Assembly: GCF_014287795.1 (NCBI RefSeq)
Contig: NZ_JACOON010000003.1
Location: forward strand, 186,001 to 250,000
Reading direction: 5' to 3'
DNA length: 64,000 bases
Source: Christensenella tenuis
GTDB taxonomy: Bacteria; Bacillota; Clostridia; Christensenellales; Christensenellaceae
Part shown: positions 9,101-17,506 of the stretch, one piece after another
Layout of the letters: the number at the start of each line of letters is the position of its first letter
How positions within the stretch are numbered: the stretch's first letter is position 1
Notes under the pieces: generated by a model
Told to the model about the DNA's origin: nothing
Databases searched by the model: none
The model's input: the letters and a program-made list of their open reading frames with translations, nothing else
Position numbers and translations under genes: made by a program

Positions 9101-9769
9101 AATCGGTTGTGAATAGACGATCGTTTTTCCTTCATTAAAATCGGCAAACATATTATCTGGTGTCAAACCAGTAGTAGGTAAAAGGTATTTTGTACCATCT
9201 TTTTCCACACTGGAAATACCCACCACATATTGACCGGGCGCCAATTCTTTAAACTTATAATGTCCACCGCCATTGGTTGTTACCGTTGCGACGGGCGAAG
9301 TCTTATCTTCCACCAGATACAGAGACACATCATAATATCCGAGCGGCGCTTCATTTGGCTGTTGAATGCCATCGCTATACTTGGCGCCGTTTCCCTCCAG
9401 CATATCCAGCCACAAAAGGCCACTGATGCTGGCCGTTTGTGCGGCCTGCTCTGCGGCAACTACTACTTCGGGTATCGGCGACTCCGGCATGGGTATTGCC
9501 GTTTCCTGTGGACTTGCATAGTCAGATGCTTCAGCCGCTTCTTCCGGCTGTACATCAGCAATGGATTCTGCTGCTGTTTCTTGTTCTCCTGCTTCTGCTG
9601 GCTGCACAACATTGTTCTCCTGTGCAAAGGCAATAGAAGACGCCACAAGGATTGTAGATATCACCATGGCTAGTATTAAACAAAAACATATTATATTGCG
9701 AACGCTGATCCGCGTTTTTTTACGTTTCTTTTTCAAGTTTCCTATTTCCCGTCTTTCAAAATTATTCAT
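6161..9769 (-). CDS. Large pilus tip/adhesin protein with beta-helix and VTPTG anchor
   Basis: About 1200 residues (ATG at 9769; an upstream TTG at 9790 is possible and neither has a good ribosome binding site). After a long basic leader and signal segment come an acidic linker, an SdrD/Cna-B-like domain (LLWLDMLEGNGAKYSDGIQQ), two blocks of right-handed parallel beta-helix repeats, each followed by an InlB/Listeria-Bacteroides-type module ending LYAQW or LYAKW, a DUF7601/pilin-like domain (VSISKTITGAYADM) and VTPTG plus membrane helix. It is the first gene of the operon, the place of the Cpa tip adhesin in FCT loci. Beta-helices often bind glycans; the ligand is unknown. Some repeats are nearly identical at DNA level. 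Confidence 0.8.
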   Translation of the reverse strand: MNNFERREIGNLKKKRKKTRISVRNIICFCLILAMVISTILVASSIAFAQENNVVQPAEAGEQETAAESIADVQPEEAAEASDYASPQETAIPMPESPIPEVVVAAEQAAQTASISGLLWLDMLEGNGAKYSDGIQQPNEAPLGYYDVSLYLVEDKTSPVATVTTNGGGHYKFKELAPGQYVVGISSVEKDGTKYLLPTTGLTPDNMFADFNEGKTIVYSQPIFLESGMDVTDIDCGMRTPLLAAPRTGMYVVTETASNAPRGTYSTLAAAVAACYNNVPCTITAIADDLTLDATVTIPATKQIILKSDGTLRTIVRSTTNTNTTNARHLVVEGKLTLENIVLEGAGLTSGTNYNGGVYVSGTSASLTMNAGAAITGCYSQYGGGVYTSAPATFAMTGGQITNNKAAIDGGGLYTSSYEYENPALLVNTSSPCYANISIAGSAVFSGNTAGQRFQAPVNYREFNTRILNPFPGILLNNADINYRNLGYVIAYHVNNTTNAPVVYQKTTTTNNSISITLFTQAQAGFTTANGAIEPGKERLLGWNSQPDSSGQSYAVGQLTVISSSLNLYAQWGSYRYIVTKDSDGSVVGSYNLLADAVTNCGIFATNGSYTITATEDDPAMGTAAVTIPATKQITLKSDGTHRTITQQANARHLMVQGKLTLEDITLAGISSTSAYNGGIATSSTSASLTMNNGAAITKCFYNFGSGVDMNGGIFTMNGTAKIFDNRSYLDGGGVRLISGTLMMNGGEISGNATSGYGFGGGLHIESNGSATISGGKISGNTSDYGGGVFVNGGSITISSGEISGNTSDYGGGVHVESGLITISGGEISGNTADYGGGVFISGVPVFSMFGGEISGNTATTDGGGIYSSNTTTINPILPVTSYYNNISITGTASVFGNTSSQLSAPPTNYTDFDTRAPNPFPGHLLNNNEINYRNSFFTVMYNANNSDLGTQWYYQRTNVSTSYTVVQAVNVGSGTGAANFTAPTGMRFAGWTTNADGSGTLYQPETSIILRSSMILYAKWEQTCDVSISKTITGAYADMTKDNIFTIALRSSGGSPITGSYNYMGSSIPGSGVTAPANGSLNFNAAGQATLPLKHGQIVTIEDLLPGSEILISETPDWNYNTTIQDSESASPMTGTDTGWKALSTAKRSFDFTNRRTLVTPTGVSAGNGGADMLLLSLAVILAAGIAGVIIYRRRKAKRYE
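7200..7450 (-). repeat. 75-78 bp coding repeats in the beta-helix of the adhesin
   Basis: Successive units of 25-26 residues start at the motif GGxISGNTxDYGGGV and repeat at about 7200, 7276, 7353 and 7428, with long identical DNA stretches such as CCATAGTCGGACGTGTTGCC. They are adhesin coils, each about one turn of a beta-helix, and can expand or contract by recombination. Confidence 0.75.
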
Positions 9770-9790
9770 CCTTTTAGTGAGCGCTATCAA

Positions 9791-10219
9791 TGTTTTTATA
9801 GCATTTTCACTGGGTTTATAATGTATATCACTATACAGTAATATATATTTAGTTAAAGCTCCTATCTTTTATAGTCTGTGGCTACTCTTTAATCTTTCTA
9901 CCGTTCCAATCCCCGCCAAAAAGAATCTGCTTGCTAAGGCCGTGCTTCCCTGACCGTTTCATACAGAAAACCATAGCATTCTGCGCCGCCTATTGCCTTT
10001 CATCTGCTTTTTGCTTATTAAAAAACATCCTTAACTTTGCCACCCTTTATATATACCACCCAGATGCGGTAATCTCAGCTCCATATTTATAGGTCTGTAG
10101 CTTATAGCGCGAAAATAAAAAACCTCCGAGTTTTTTCATACCCTTCGGCTGTTTTTACGTTATATTAGCACCTTTTTTGTACTTCTCACGGCTTTCCCGG
10201 TTTCTTCCACTACTTCTTA
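9791..10219. other. Intergenic region upstream of the pilus operon
   Basis: No gene found in 430 bp. It should contain the minus-strand promoter of the pilus operon. A near-perfect inverted repeat TGTATATCACTATACA (9822-9837) sits 53-68 bp before the adhesin ATG and is a candidate operator. On the minus strand, after the regulator stop at 10220, a weak AAAAAACTCGGAGGTTTTTT structure (about 10111-10132) may be its terminator. Confidence 0.4.
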
Positions 10220-11707
10220 TTATTTCTGCATCAGCCTGCCTACATGGTCATATACCCATTCCTGCCGTTTGCACTCGTAGGGCAATTGTGCCCAATAATG
10301 ATCGATCATCGAATAAAATGCATTGACATATGAAAATTCGTCCGTCAACATCCGCAACGACACATCGTTTGATGGGTGGAAATACGATATGGTATTTTCT
10401 TTTACCCATATATTCAGGTTTTTGATGAACGGCTCTGACCCCATTGGCCGCAATCCAACTTCTACCGTTGGATCGTCTTTTACCATCCTCATGAAGTATG
10501 CTATCTCCCGCAACAGGAACTCACTCGGTATTTTCACCGGTCTTCCCAGCAGACATGAAAATACCGGCGAATTCAAAAGCGTCTTCTCACACAGGCACTT
10601 GATATAATCCGCACTAAAAAGAACGCGCGTCATATTATTCCCGGATAAAAATTTCTTTGTGCTGGTCTTACATTTCCGGTAGAACTGCTGTATTTTCTTT
10701 ACCTCGGAAGATGAAATATCCAAAGACATCAGTACATCGTCTTCCGTTTCATGGGAAAACGTAATAAACGGCGTGGACTCGGCAATTACGTACTGATTCA
10801 TATCATTGGTCATGTACGCACCCATATCGCCAGCACGGAAATCGGCAGTCATATCCCGGCTTTCCAAATGACGCATCAATTCGCTGAACTTATCCATATG
10901 CCCTTCGAGGAACATATCAAACTGGTGCACCGTCATCGGATCGTCGTACATGGCCGTATACATATTTGCCGGATTATCATCAAAATTGCAACCCGCCAGC
11001 ACCAGCTTGCCTTTGATACTGTAAATATAATCGTAGAATGGAATATTTGCGTCGTTTGTATAATAAGCATGGGAATTGGTATGCAAAAACATCGGCAGCC
11101 AATACTGAAACATATTATGAATCTGATCCGCAGGTCGGTTCATATAAAACATCATGATGAGCTGGTGGCCATTCTTTTCCGCCTCGATAAACTTTTTCTG
11201 TAAAATGGTAATATCGTTGGTGAACGAATGCAAACAAGGGGAATCCGTATCATATCCACGCACCGTTTCCCCACCCGGTAGTTTCATTAGGATGTTAAGA
11301 AGATCAATGATCGCATCGCGTTTGCCCAAGGGGCCTTTGTAAACTTTGTATGTGGCAGAATACAGGCTTTTGTCAGTTTTCTTTTCCTCGTATTTATGCT
11401 CTATGAAATCCTCGGAAAGTAGCCAAGAAACTACAAATGACTGGAGCTCATCTCTTTCCTTGATTTTCATACTGTTGACCGATTCAAAGAAACGTTCCAA
11501 AGTCCTCAAACCCTGCTGCTCGTTAAAATCAAGAATTGCATTGACCACATTCGGAAAATAAGGCGATTTTGCATTCAATTTTATGTGTCCATTCTTCCAG
11601 CGGCTGATCACTGTTCGGTCAACGTATATTGCATTCGCCAGCTTTGTCCCCTGAATATAAAGCATATCCATCAAATATCCAAGCGGCGTCTGAGCATAAC
11701 TGGTCAT
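10220..11707 (-). CDS. Helix-turn-helix regulator with large uncharacterised domain
   Basis: This 495-residue cytoplasmic protein begins with an XRE-like DNA-binding domain: LGYLMDMLYIQGTKLANAIY, then VDRTVISRWKNGHIKL as recognition helix. The remaining 430 residues match no family I recognise; no membrane segment is seen. It lies immediately upstream of, and in the same direction as, the pilus operon, so it may be an autoregulated controller of it. Without a known effector domain the signal it senses cannot be proposed. Confidence 0.65.
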   Translation of the reverse strand: MTSYAQTPLGYLMDMLYIQGTKLANAIYVDRTVISRWKNGHIKLNAKSPYFPNVVNAILDFNEQQGLRTLERFFESVNSMKIKERDELQSFVVSWLLSEDFIEHKYEEKKTDKSLYSATYKVYKGPLGKRDAIIDLLNILMKLPGGETVRGYDTDSPCLHSFTNDITILQKKFIEAEKNGHQLIMMFYMNRPADQIHNMFQYWLPMFLHTNSHAYYTNDANIPFYDYIYSIKGKLVLAGCNFDDNPANMYTAMYDDPMTVHQFDMFLEGHMDKFSELMRHLESRDMTADFRAGDMGAYMTNDMNQYVIAESTPFITFSHETEDDVLMSLDISSSEVKKIQQFYRKCKTSTKKFLSGNNMTRVLFSADYIKCLCEKTLLNSPVFSCLLGRPVKIPSEFLLREIAYFMRMVKDDPTVEVGLRPMGSEPFIKNLNIWVKENTISYFHPSNDVSLRMLTDEFSYVNAFYSMIDHYWAQLPYECKRQEWVYDHVGRLMQK

Positions 11708-11814
11708 AATTCCCCCTTATCAAAGCCTATGTTTTTTGCGTATTATCCGTTCTTAATAAAAGCACCTGACACAATCGATGTTTAGAACCTTTGCTCCACA
11801 TATATTCGCTTTTC

Positions 11815-13008
11815 CTAAAATGCACAAAAAACAATTGATCCATTATGAAGCCGGTTTATTGCTTTTTCGTCATTGAATGATATTGGGCATAGCTCCCCGA
11901 AACTATAGAACCCACTTAAATGATATGTATTGGAAACCATCTTCTGAATAAGCTTTCCTTCTATATCATAATATGGATTCAAAATGAAGTGACGTGCCGC
12001 GCATGTAATACATAATATGACTGAATATTCTCTTCCAGATTTTTTGATTTTTGCATACAATTCATTGAGCCCTTTTTTTACTGTTTCAGCAATGGTATCT
12101 TTATGCAAAACCGCAAGTGATACCTTCGCTCCTTCTGGTATACTTGCGAACGCAATCCCGCTACCATCTTTCCAGTTAATACTTTCTATAATGCGAACAT
12201 AAGGCAATTCATCATTTCCATATCCTTGATTTGTATCTATTAGTAAAGGATATTGTTGAAAAAATGCTCTGCTCTCATTTTTATTGAAATTCTGTATGTT
12301 CATTCCATAGCTTTCAATATATTCAGCAAAAGGTTTTCTATCAACCTCCTGAATAACCGTACCGTTTGATTTGGTAATTGTGCCTTTGCGTTTAGACAAT
12401 AGTTTAACTACATTGGCCAGTGAAAAAATTGGTTTAGCATTCCCTGAAATCAAAAGCATAACTACACTGTTTATGTAATATTGACCATTGAATACTAACG
12501 ATTTTTCAAGTGCTCCATGATTCGTAGGAACGCCTCCAATAATCGGCAAGTAATCCATCATTTCGGATAGTTCATTAAGATATTTATCAAATATTATTTC
12601 TGTACTACAAGGTAGCAACGAATAGAGAAGTGCGGGATTTAACTTTGTCTTATTTTTTATGTCGGTATACGATTCGAAAATTTTATTTACAACGTTTTTA
12701 TCCGTCAGTTCTTGCGCGGTCCCTATTTGAAATTCACAATCATCAGCCGTTAATAGTGTCAGTGAAGCAACCATATCTTGGTAACCGTATTCACTACTGA
12801 CTATACCTATGGTAGAGCATCCGAAGATATCAATATTTAATGTTGAACATAATTGTTCACATAGTTCTGCCCCCTCCATTTCGTAGTCATAAAAAAGAAT
12901 TCCAACTGTATTCTTCTGTAAAGGTAATTGCTTCCTTATTTGATCCAGTAATTCTTTTATTGCATAGTCAACATCGATCTCGTCAGTAGTTGCATAAATC
13001 GCTTTCAT
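11815..13008 (-). CDS. FIST domain sensor protein
   Basis: A soluble protein of 397 residues with FIST_N features (about 20-190, GILFYDYEMEGAELCEQL, FGCSTIGI, PIIGGVPT) and FIST_C features at the C-terminus (about 230-380, ILCITCAARHFIL, GFYSFGELCP). FIST proteins are predicted small-ligand sensors, and some act with histidine kinases; in proteobacterial NosP they bind haem and nitric oxide. It follows the hybrid kinase gene by 18 bp and the kinase follows an Rrf2 regulator, so the three probably form one operon. The Cys residues in CITCAARH and the His beside them are candidate ligands, which is inference. Confidence 0.85.
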   Translation of the reverse strand: MKAIYATTDEIDVDYAIKELLDQIRKQLPLQKNTVGILFYDYEMEGAELCEQLCSTLNIDIFGCSTIGIVSSEYGYQDMVASLTLLTADDCEFQIGTAQELTDKNVVNKIFESYTDIKNKTKLNPALLYSLLPCSTEIIFDKYLNELSEMMDYLPIIGGVPTNHGALEKSLVFNGQYYINSVVMLLISGNAKPIFSLANVVKLLSKRKGTITKSNGTVIQEVDRKPFAEYIESYGMNIQNFNKNESRAFFQQYPLLIDTNQGYGNDELPYVRIIESINWKDGSGIAFASIPEGAKVSLAVLHKDTIAETVKKGLNELYAKIKKSGREYSVILCITCAARHFILNPYYDIEGKLIQKMVSNTYHLSGFYSFGELCPISFNDEKAINRLHNGSIVFCAF

Positions 13009-13026
13009 AAGGTCTTCCTGTTCTCT

Positions 13027-15111
13027 TTATTTTTGTTTAACTATTTTGTTGTTAGGCAGGAATGTATGTAGTACATTATTTAGTTCCTTTAGCTCCAGTG
13101 GCTTACTCATATATCCATTCATCCCTTCTTGATTAAACTGTTTCTTAATATCTTCAGCGGTGTTGGCTGTCAACGCAATGATTGGTACTTCAGCATTCCA
13201 GCCTCCTAAATTCCTTATTTGTATAGTAGTTTCAATTCCATCCATATCCGGCATCATATGATCCATGAAAATAATATCGTATCGATTATTCCCGACTAAA
13301 TCTAAAGCTTCCATTCCGCTTTGAGCGGTATCAACGCACATTCCATACTGCTTTAAAATCTCTTGTGTGACCAGACAATTAATTTCAATATCATCGACGA
13401 CAAGCGCAGAAACATCCTGTACTTTTATTTTATTAAATATGTTATCTTCCCATCTGGTAGATTCTTTCCATATTTTTCCTTTGTTGAGAATCTGGACAAC
13501 TTCTGAGATTAGGAGCGGTTCCTGTATTGTATTGCTTTGATCTGCTTCGCTTACAGGAGCATCAAATAATTTTCTAACGATCACTTGTTTTGCTTTTACA
13601 TCTGGTATTTTGTTTTTATGACACTTATATTCTCTTTCCCAAAAAAACATATGCGTATATGTTTTTTCTTCTATCTGTCGCTGTAATTCATTAACTGTTT
13701 TTACACGGTCGCATTGTACGTTTATTTGATTTAGGGTATTTGTAAGCAATTCCGCTGATATGTTATCTCCAAATACCAGCACACATTTTTTTTGTGGTTC
13801 TTTTACCAAAGCAATTGGTGTTTCGTCGTCTACATTCTGTGGTAGCGTGAATTCAAACGTACTTCCTTTGTGGTAAGTGCTGGCAACAGAAATATTACCG
13901 TTCATTTTTTGTGCAATTCCTTTGCTGATTGCGAGACCCAGCCCCGTTCCCTGTATCCCTTTGTTCTTTACCACATCCAGTTGGGTAAAAGCATCAAAGA
14001 GATATGGCATTTCTTCTTTTTTAATTCCGATACCTGTGTCTTGTATGGTAAAAGCGAGTTTGATTCCCTGTTTATCTTTATATTGACCAACCCACAGGAA
14101 GATACGCCCTTTTCGCGTATATTTTATTGCGTTAGATAACAAGTTGATCAAGACCTGCTTAATGCGCAAATCATTTCCAATCAGTTTTCTTGGAAGCTGT
14201 GGGTCTATCTGCACTATAAATTCCAAATCCTTTTCTGTCGCTTTTAATGCAATCAAATTAATTACTTCGTCTAGCATTTCAATCATACTGTATGGTTGTG
14301 ATACTATTTCTAACTTGTTGACGTCAATTTTGGAAAAGTCTAGAATGTCGTTAATAATATTCATTAACGTTTCTGACGCCATCAGCAAATTATTGATATG
14401 TTCTTTACGTGCATTGTCTTTTTCTGATGACTTCAAGATATGCCCAATCGAAATAATTGCATTCATTGGCGTCCTGATTTCATGGCTCATATTTGCTAAA
14501 AAAATTGATTTAGAACGTCCGGCAGCTTCTGCCGCTTCTTTTGCAAGAACCATTTCAGTGATATCCTGTACCATTACCACGATCCCCTGTACATTTCCAT
14601 CTATATCCATTGCTGGCGACAGTGTGGTTGATACATGTATTATTTCACCAGCCGGCAAAACAATTTTGTCACTGAAACGTGATGAGATCGTGTTATTCAG
14701 GGCATTATGAATTTGTAGCATGACACGGTTAACCCAATCCTGATCGGGTATTAACTTTAATATCTTTTGTACAGATATTCGTTTTAGTTTTTTGGGATCG
14801 GACATTTTCATCCTATTCATGATGAGCCTATCTGTTCCCAACACATAATTCATATCGTTATCTAAAACAGCAAGAATGTGTGGAAAAGCATCTAATAGCA
14901 GATGATTATAGGCGTATTGTTTTTCCTTTTCTGCCATATCAAAGTCTCGAAGCTGAATTGTATTTTCATACATAGTATTGAGACTATGTATATCATTTTT
15001 CAGCCTATTTACCCTACGCTCTAGTTTTTTATAATCCAGCCTGTTTCTCTTTAACTCCTGCTCCTGTTCCAGAAGTTTTGCTTCCAACTCTTCTCTGGTT
15101 TGGATGGTCAT
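13027..15111 (-). CDS. Soluble hybrid sensor histidine kinase with C-terminal receiver
   Basis: The 694-residue protein has an N-terminal coiled coil (1-65), a PAS domain (about 70-190), a HisKA domain with phospho-acceptor His in FLANMSHEIRTPMNA (about residue 212), an HATPase domain (LINLLSNAIKYT, DTGIGIKKEE, GTGLGLAISKG), a degenerate middle receiver and a C-terminal receiver with acceptor Asp in DIIFMDHMMPDMDG and the conserved Lys in GYMSKPLE. There is no membrane segment, so the signal must be cytoplasmic or come from a partner. The natural partner is the FIST protein encoded 18 bp downstream. No output domain is fused, so the phosphoryl acceptor is unknown. Confidence 0.9.
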   Translation of the reverse strand: MTIQTREELEAKLLEQEQELKRNRLDYKKLERRVNRLKNDIHSLNTMYENTIQLRDFDMAEKEKQYAYNHLLLDAFPHILAVLDNDMNYVLGTDRLIMNRMKMSDPKKLKRISVQKILKLIPDQDWVNRVMLQIHNALNNTISSRFSDKIVLPAGEIIHVSTTLSPAMDIDGNVQGIVVMVQDITEMVLAKEAAEAAGRSKSIFLANMSHEIRTPMNAIISIGHILKSSEKDNARKEHINNLLMASETLMNIINDILDFSKIDVNKLEIVSQPYSMIEMLDEVINLIALKATEKDLEFIVQIDPQLPRKLIGNDLRIKQVLINLLSNAIKYTRKGRIFLWVGQYKDKQGIKLAFTIQDTGIGIKKEEMPYLFDAFTQLDVVKNKGIQGTGLGLAISKGIAQKMNGNISVASTYHKGSTFEFTLPQNVDDETPIALVKEPQKKCVLVFGDNISAELLTNTLNQINVQCDRVKTVNELQRQIEEKTYTHMFFWEREYKCHKNKIPDVKAKQVIVRKLFDAPVSEADQSNTIQEPLLISEVVQILNKGKIWKESTRWEDNIFNKIKVQDVSALVVDDIEINCLVTQEILKQYGMCVDTAQSGMEALDLVGNNRYDIIFMDHMMPDMDGIETTIQIRNLGGWNAEVPIIALTANTAEDIKKQFNQEGMNGYMSKPLELKELNNVLHTFLPNNKIVKQK

Positions 15112-15131
15112 TTTGTCTCCTTCGTTATCTA

Positions 15132-15593
15132 CTACATTCTGTCACTATTGGAGGTATATATTGTTGAAGTAACCGAGCCGTGCGGTTCCCCTGTTTCACA
15201 CAGATCACAGATTCGTTTTTCTTTTAGCTGAGCAATAAAGTTATCCTGAAGCTCCCTGAAAAACGTATGTACATTACACCATTCCGTTGCATCTCTGCTA
15301 CAAAAACGATCATCTTCCAAGCAACGGTTTATCTTAATCTCGCCTTCAAAAAGTATTATGACATCATATAATGATGCCTGTCCGGCATTTCTCGCAAGCT
15401 GATATCCTCCGTTGCAGCCTTGTGTGGAGTTGATCAGTCCCGCTTTTTTTAGCGCCCCTGTCAATTTCATGAAATACAAATAAGTGATTCCAAGTTTATC
15501 TGACAGGTATGCCGCAGTTCTAATTCTATTCTTGTTTTCATATAAATAGCATAAAATACGAATAGCATAATCCGTGGCAAGTTGAAATTTCAT
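15132..15593 (-). CDS. Rrf2-family transcriptional regulator with Fe-S cysteines
   Basis: A 153-residue protein with an N-terminal winged helix (MKFQLATDYAIRILCYL, then TQGCNGGYQLAR typical of Rrf2). It has the three-cysteine cluster motif of IscR/NsrR-like members (C in RCLEDDRFCSRDATEWC) and an extra CDLC pair near the C-terminus. Fe-S forms of this family sense nitric oxide, redox state or cluster supply. It is the first gene of the Rrf2-kinase-FIST operon, 21 bp before the kinase. The imperfect inverted repeat TTATTTTGTCGGGATAAAAT at 15620-15639, just upstream, is a possible self-binding site. Confidence 0.85.
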   Translation of the reverse strand: MKFQLATDYAIRILCYLYENKNRIRTAAYLSDKLGITYLYFMKLTGALKKAGLINSTQGCNGGYQLARNAGQASLYDVIILFEGEIKINRCLEDDRFCSRDATEWCNVHTFFRELQDNFIAQLKEKRICDLCETGEPHGSVTSTIYTSNSDRM

Positions 15594-15904
15594 AATAAGT
15601 GCTCCTTTATGTGTTTAGCTTATTTTGTCGGGATAAAATCTTTTCTTTAAAACAGACCCGATTTGCAGATATGTGTTTAATCAGGTATATCTTTTATTTT
15701 ACTCATACTTTTCTAAAATATATCTTATGACCATTAGAAACTAATACCACTACAATATTATATGTTTGAACAGTCTTCACATCTGCTATATATATAATAC
15801 AGAATAAGCGGACAAATTCCCGCCCGCATTTCAACAGTCTGTAGCTATTTAATTGATAATGATGTGTATTTTTTAGTATACTTTTATATAGGGGAGCGTA
15901 TAAA

Positions 15905-17350
15905 ATGTTTGGAATTTCTAATATGTTATTACTCAAAAACAATATCTTAGATATTTTGGATTATAGCGACGGATATCTATCTACTATTGAATTAACTCAG
16001 CAACTTGGTTCTGTTAGCCTTGCCACAGTCAAAAAGGCCTGTACGCGTTTAAAGACGATCATTGATTCCGTTTATACAGAAAAAGAAGTGGAAATAGATA
16101 TCAACAGGCACTATGGCGTTCGCTTGATCCGGCACACGGTCACTATACAGGATATCACACGGCATATTTTCTCGACTGATTTGGCCTACCAAATATTATG
16201 GACTGTTCTACTGGAGCGGGAGTGTTCGACAGTTGATTTTTGTAATACACATTATATTAGTGAGTCACAGCTACGAAGAAAAGTCAGTACCATTAATTCT
16301 TTTCTAGCAAATTATGAGCTTAAAATTTCTGTCTATCATAAAATCAAAATCAACGGTAAAGAGAGAAAAATAAGAGCTTTTCACTTTATATTCTTGCTTT
16401 TTTTCCATCGGCAATTATCAAAAATTCCATATTTGAATAACTATTCCTCTTATATTACACTGGCGAAAAAAGTTGCTAAGCACTTGATGTTGGAGACTAA
16501 AAGTAACCAAATGGAAATACTTGGACTTTGGATTTTTATTATTCAAAATGCGCTTGAAAGGAATAAGGAGCTTGTTTTATCTCAGTTGGAAAAAGATATC
16601 TTTAAAGATATTAAGATGATAAGCAAACCAAATTATTTATCGAGATGGTCAGAATTTGATTGGGCATATTTAATCATTTCAATCTATTCCTCTGATTTTT
16701 ATAAATTGAGCATATCTATTGATATGGATAGCATACATAAGCTGGTGCCCCCCAGCAATACTCTTATTTGGATGGAACTATTTGAAAAGTATTTTATGAA
16801 GCTGAATGATGAGCAAATAAAATTTATTTATGAGAAATTTTTTAGATTTTATATTTCGGAAACTTTGTTCGTTCCTGATGAAGATATTGTGTCTGCATTT
16901 CGCGGAATTGATTTTAATTCTTTGAGGGATTTGTATCCCAAATATTGGGATACCTTTGAGATGCTTTGGAATGAATATTGTAGCCGTGCAGATAAATTTA
17001 CGACTGAATTTTTCAAAATAGATAGTTTGATGACCTGCATATACCTTGTCCCCTTTTCCCACTTCTTCCCTGAAGTGAACGTCTTTATCTTTTCCGATAT
17101 GACGAAGGTATATACAAAATATATAGAAGAATATACCAAGACCTATTTTTCCAACCGATATATCTTACACTTTGTAGATTCTATCGATAATGCTGATTTG
17201 ATAATTGGTACAATTGATTTATTGAATTATTCTTTGAAGAAAAACCAAATATTTGTGAAGACAAATTTGAAAATAGCCTCACAGGATTTTAATAACATAG
17301 AACAAGCAATCACTGAGCATCTAGCGAATGAAAAGTGTCCTCCATCTTAA
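15905..17350 (+). CDS. Mga/RofA-like transcriptional regulator
   Basis: A 481-residue protein that starts with an Mga-type helix-turn-helix (STIELTQQLGSVSLATVKKA) and a second DNA-binding segment (STVDFCNTHYISESQLRRKV), followed by a long alpha-helical region and a C-terminal EIIB-like part (VFIFSDMTKVYTKYIEE). Mga, RofA and Nra control pilus loci in streptococci. Here it lies 6 kb from an FCT-like pilus operon, so it is a candidate activator of it. Start chosen at the ATG after AGGGGAG. The gene is strikingly AT-rich compared with the pilus genes, which suggests a separate origin. Confidence 0.75.
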   Translation: MFGISNMLLLKNNILDILDYSDGYLSTIELTQQLGSVSLATVKKACTRLKTIIDSVYTEKEVEIDINRHYGVRLIRHTVTIQDITRHIFSTDLAYQILWTVLLERECSTVDFCNTHYISESQLRRKVSTINSFLANYELKISVYHKIKINGKERKIRAFHFIFLLFFHRQLSKIPYLNNYSSYITLAKKVAKHLMLETKSNQMEILGLWIFIIQNALERNKELVLSQLEKDIFKDIKMISKPNYLSRWSEFDWAYLIISIYSSDFYKLSISIDMDSIHKLVPPSNTLIWMELFEKYFMKLNDEQIKFIYEKFFRFYISETLFVPDEDIVSAFRGIDFNSLRDLYPKYWDTFEMLWNEYCSRADKFTTEFFKIDSLMTCIYLVPFSHFFPEVNVFIFSDMTKVYTKYIEEYTKTYFSNRYILHFVDSIDNADLIIGTIDLLNYSLKKNQIFVKTNLKIASQDFNNIEQAITEHLANEKCPPS

Positions 17351-17390
17351 TACAAAAACCAGAGCTATATTCACAACTCTGGTTTTTGTA
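17351..17390. terminator. Bidirectional terminator
   Basis: A perfect 14-bp stem (17351-17364 with 17377-17390) with an A run on the left and a T run on the right. It ends transcription of the Mga-like gene and could block read-through on either strand. Confidence 0.85.
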
Positions 17391-17506
17391 TTGCAAATTA
17401 TTTTATTTTGTGTTGATAGCTCATTCTAGCCAGCAAACCTGTTAAGATTGCCACACATACATTCAAATATTGGGAGTATCTCCTGTTTTGGGGTGGTTAT
17501 ACCACT

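Noticed and set aside
15703..15942. 79-codon minus-strand open frame overlapping the Mga-like gene start
   Set aside because: No ribosome binding site, AT-driven composition and overlap with the better supported regulator gene.
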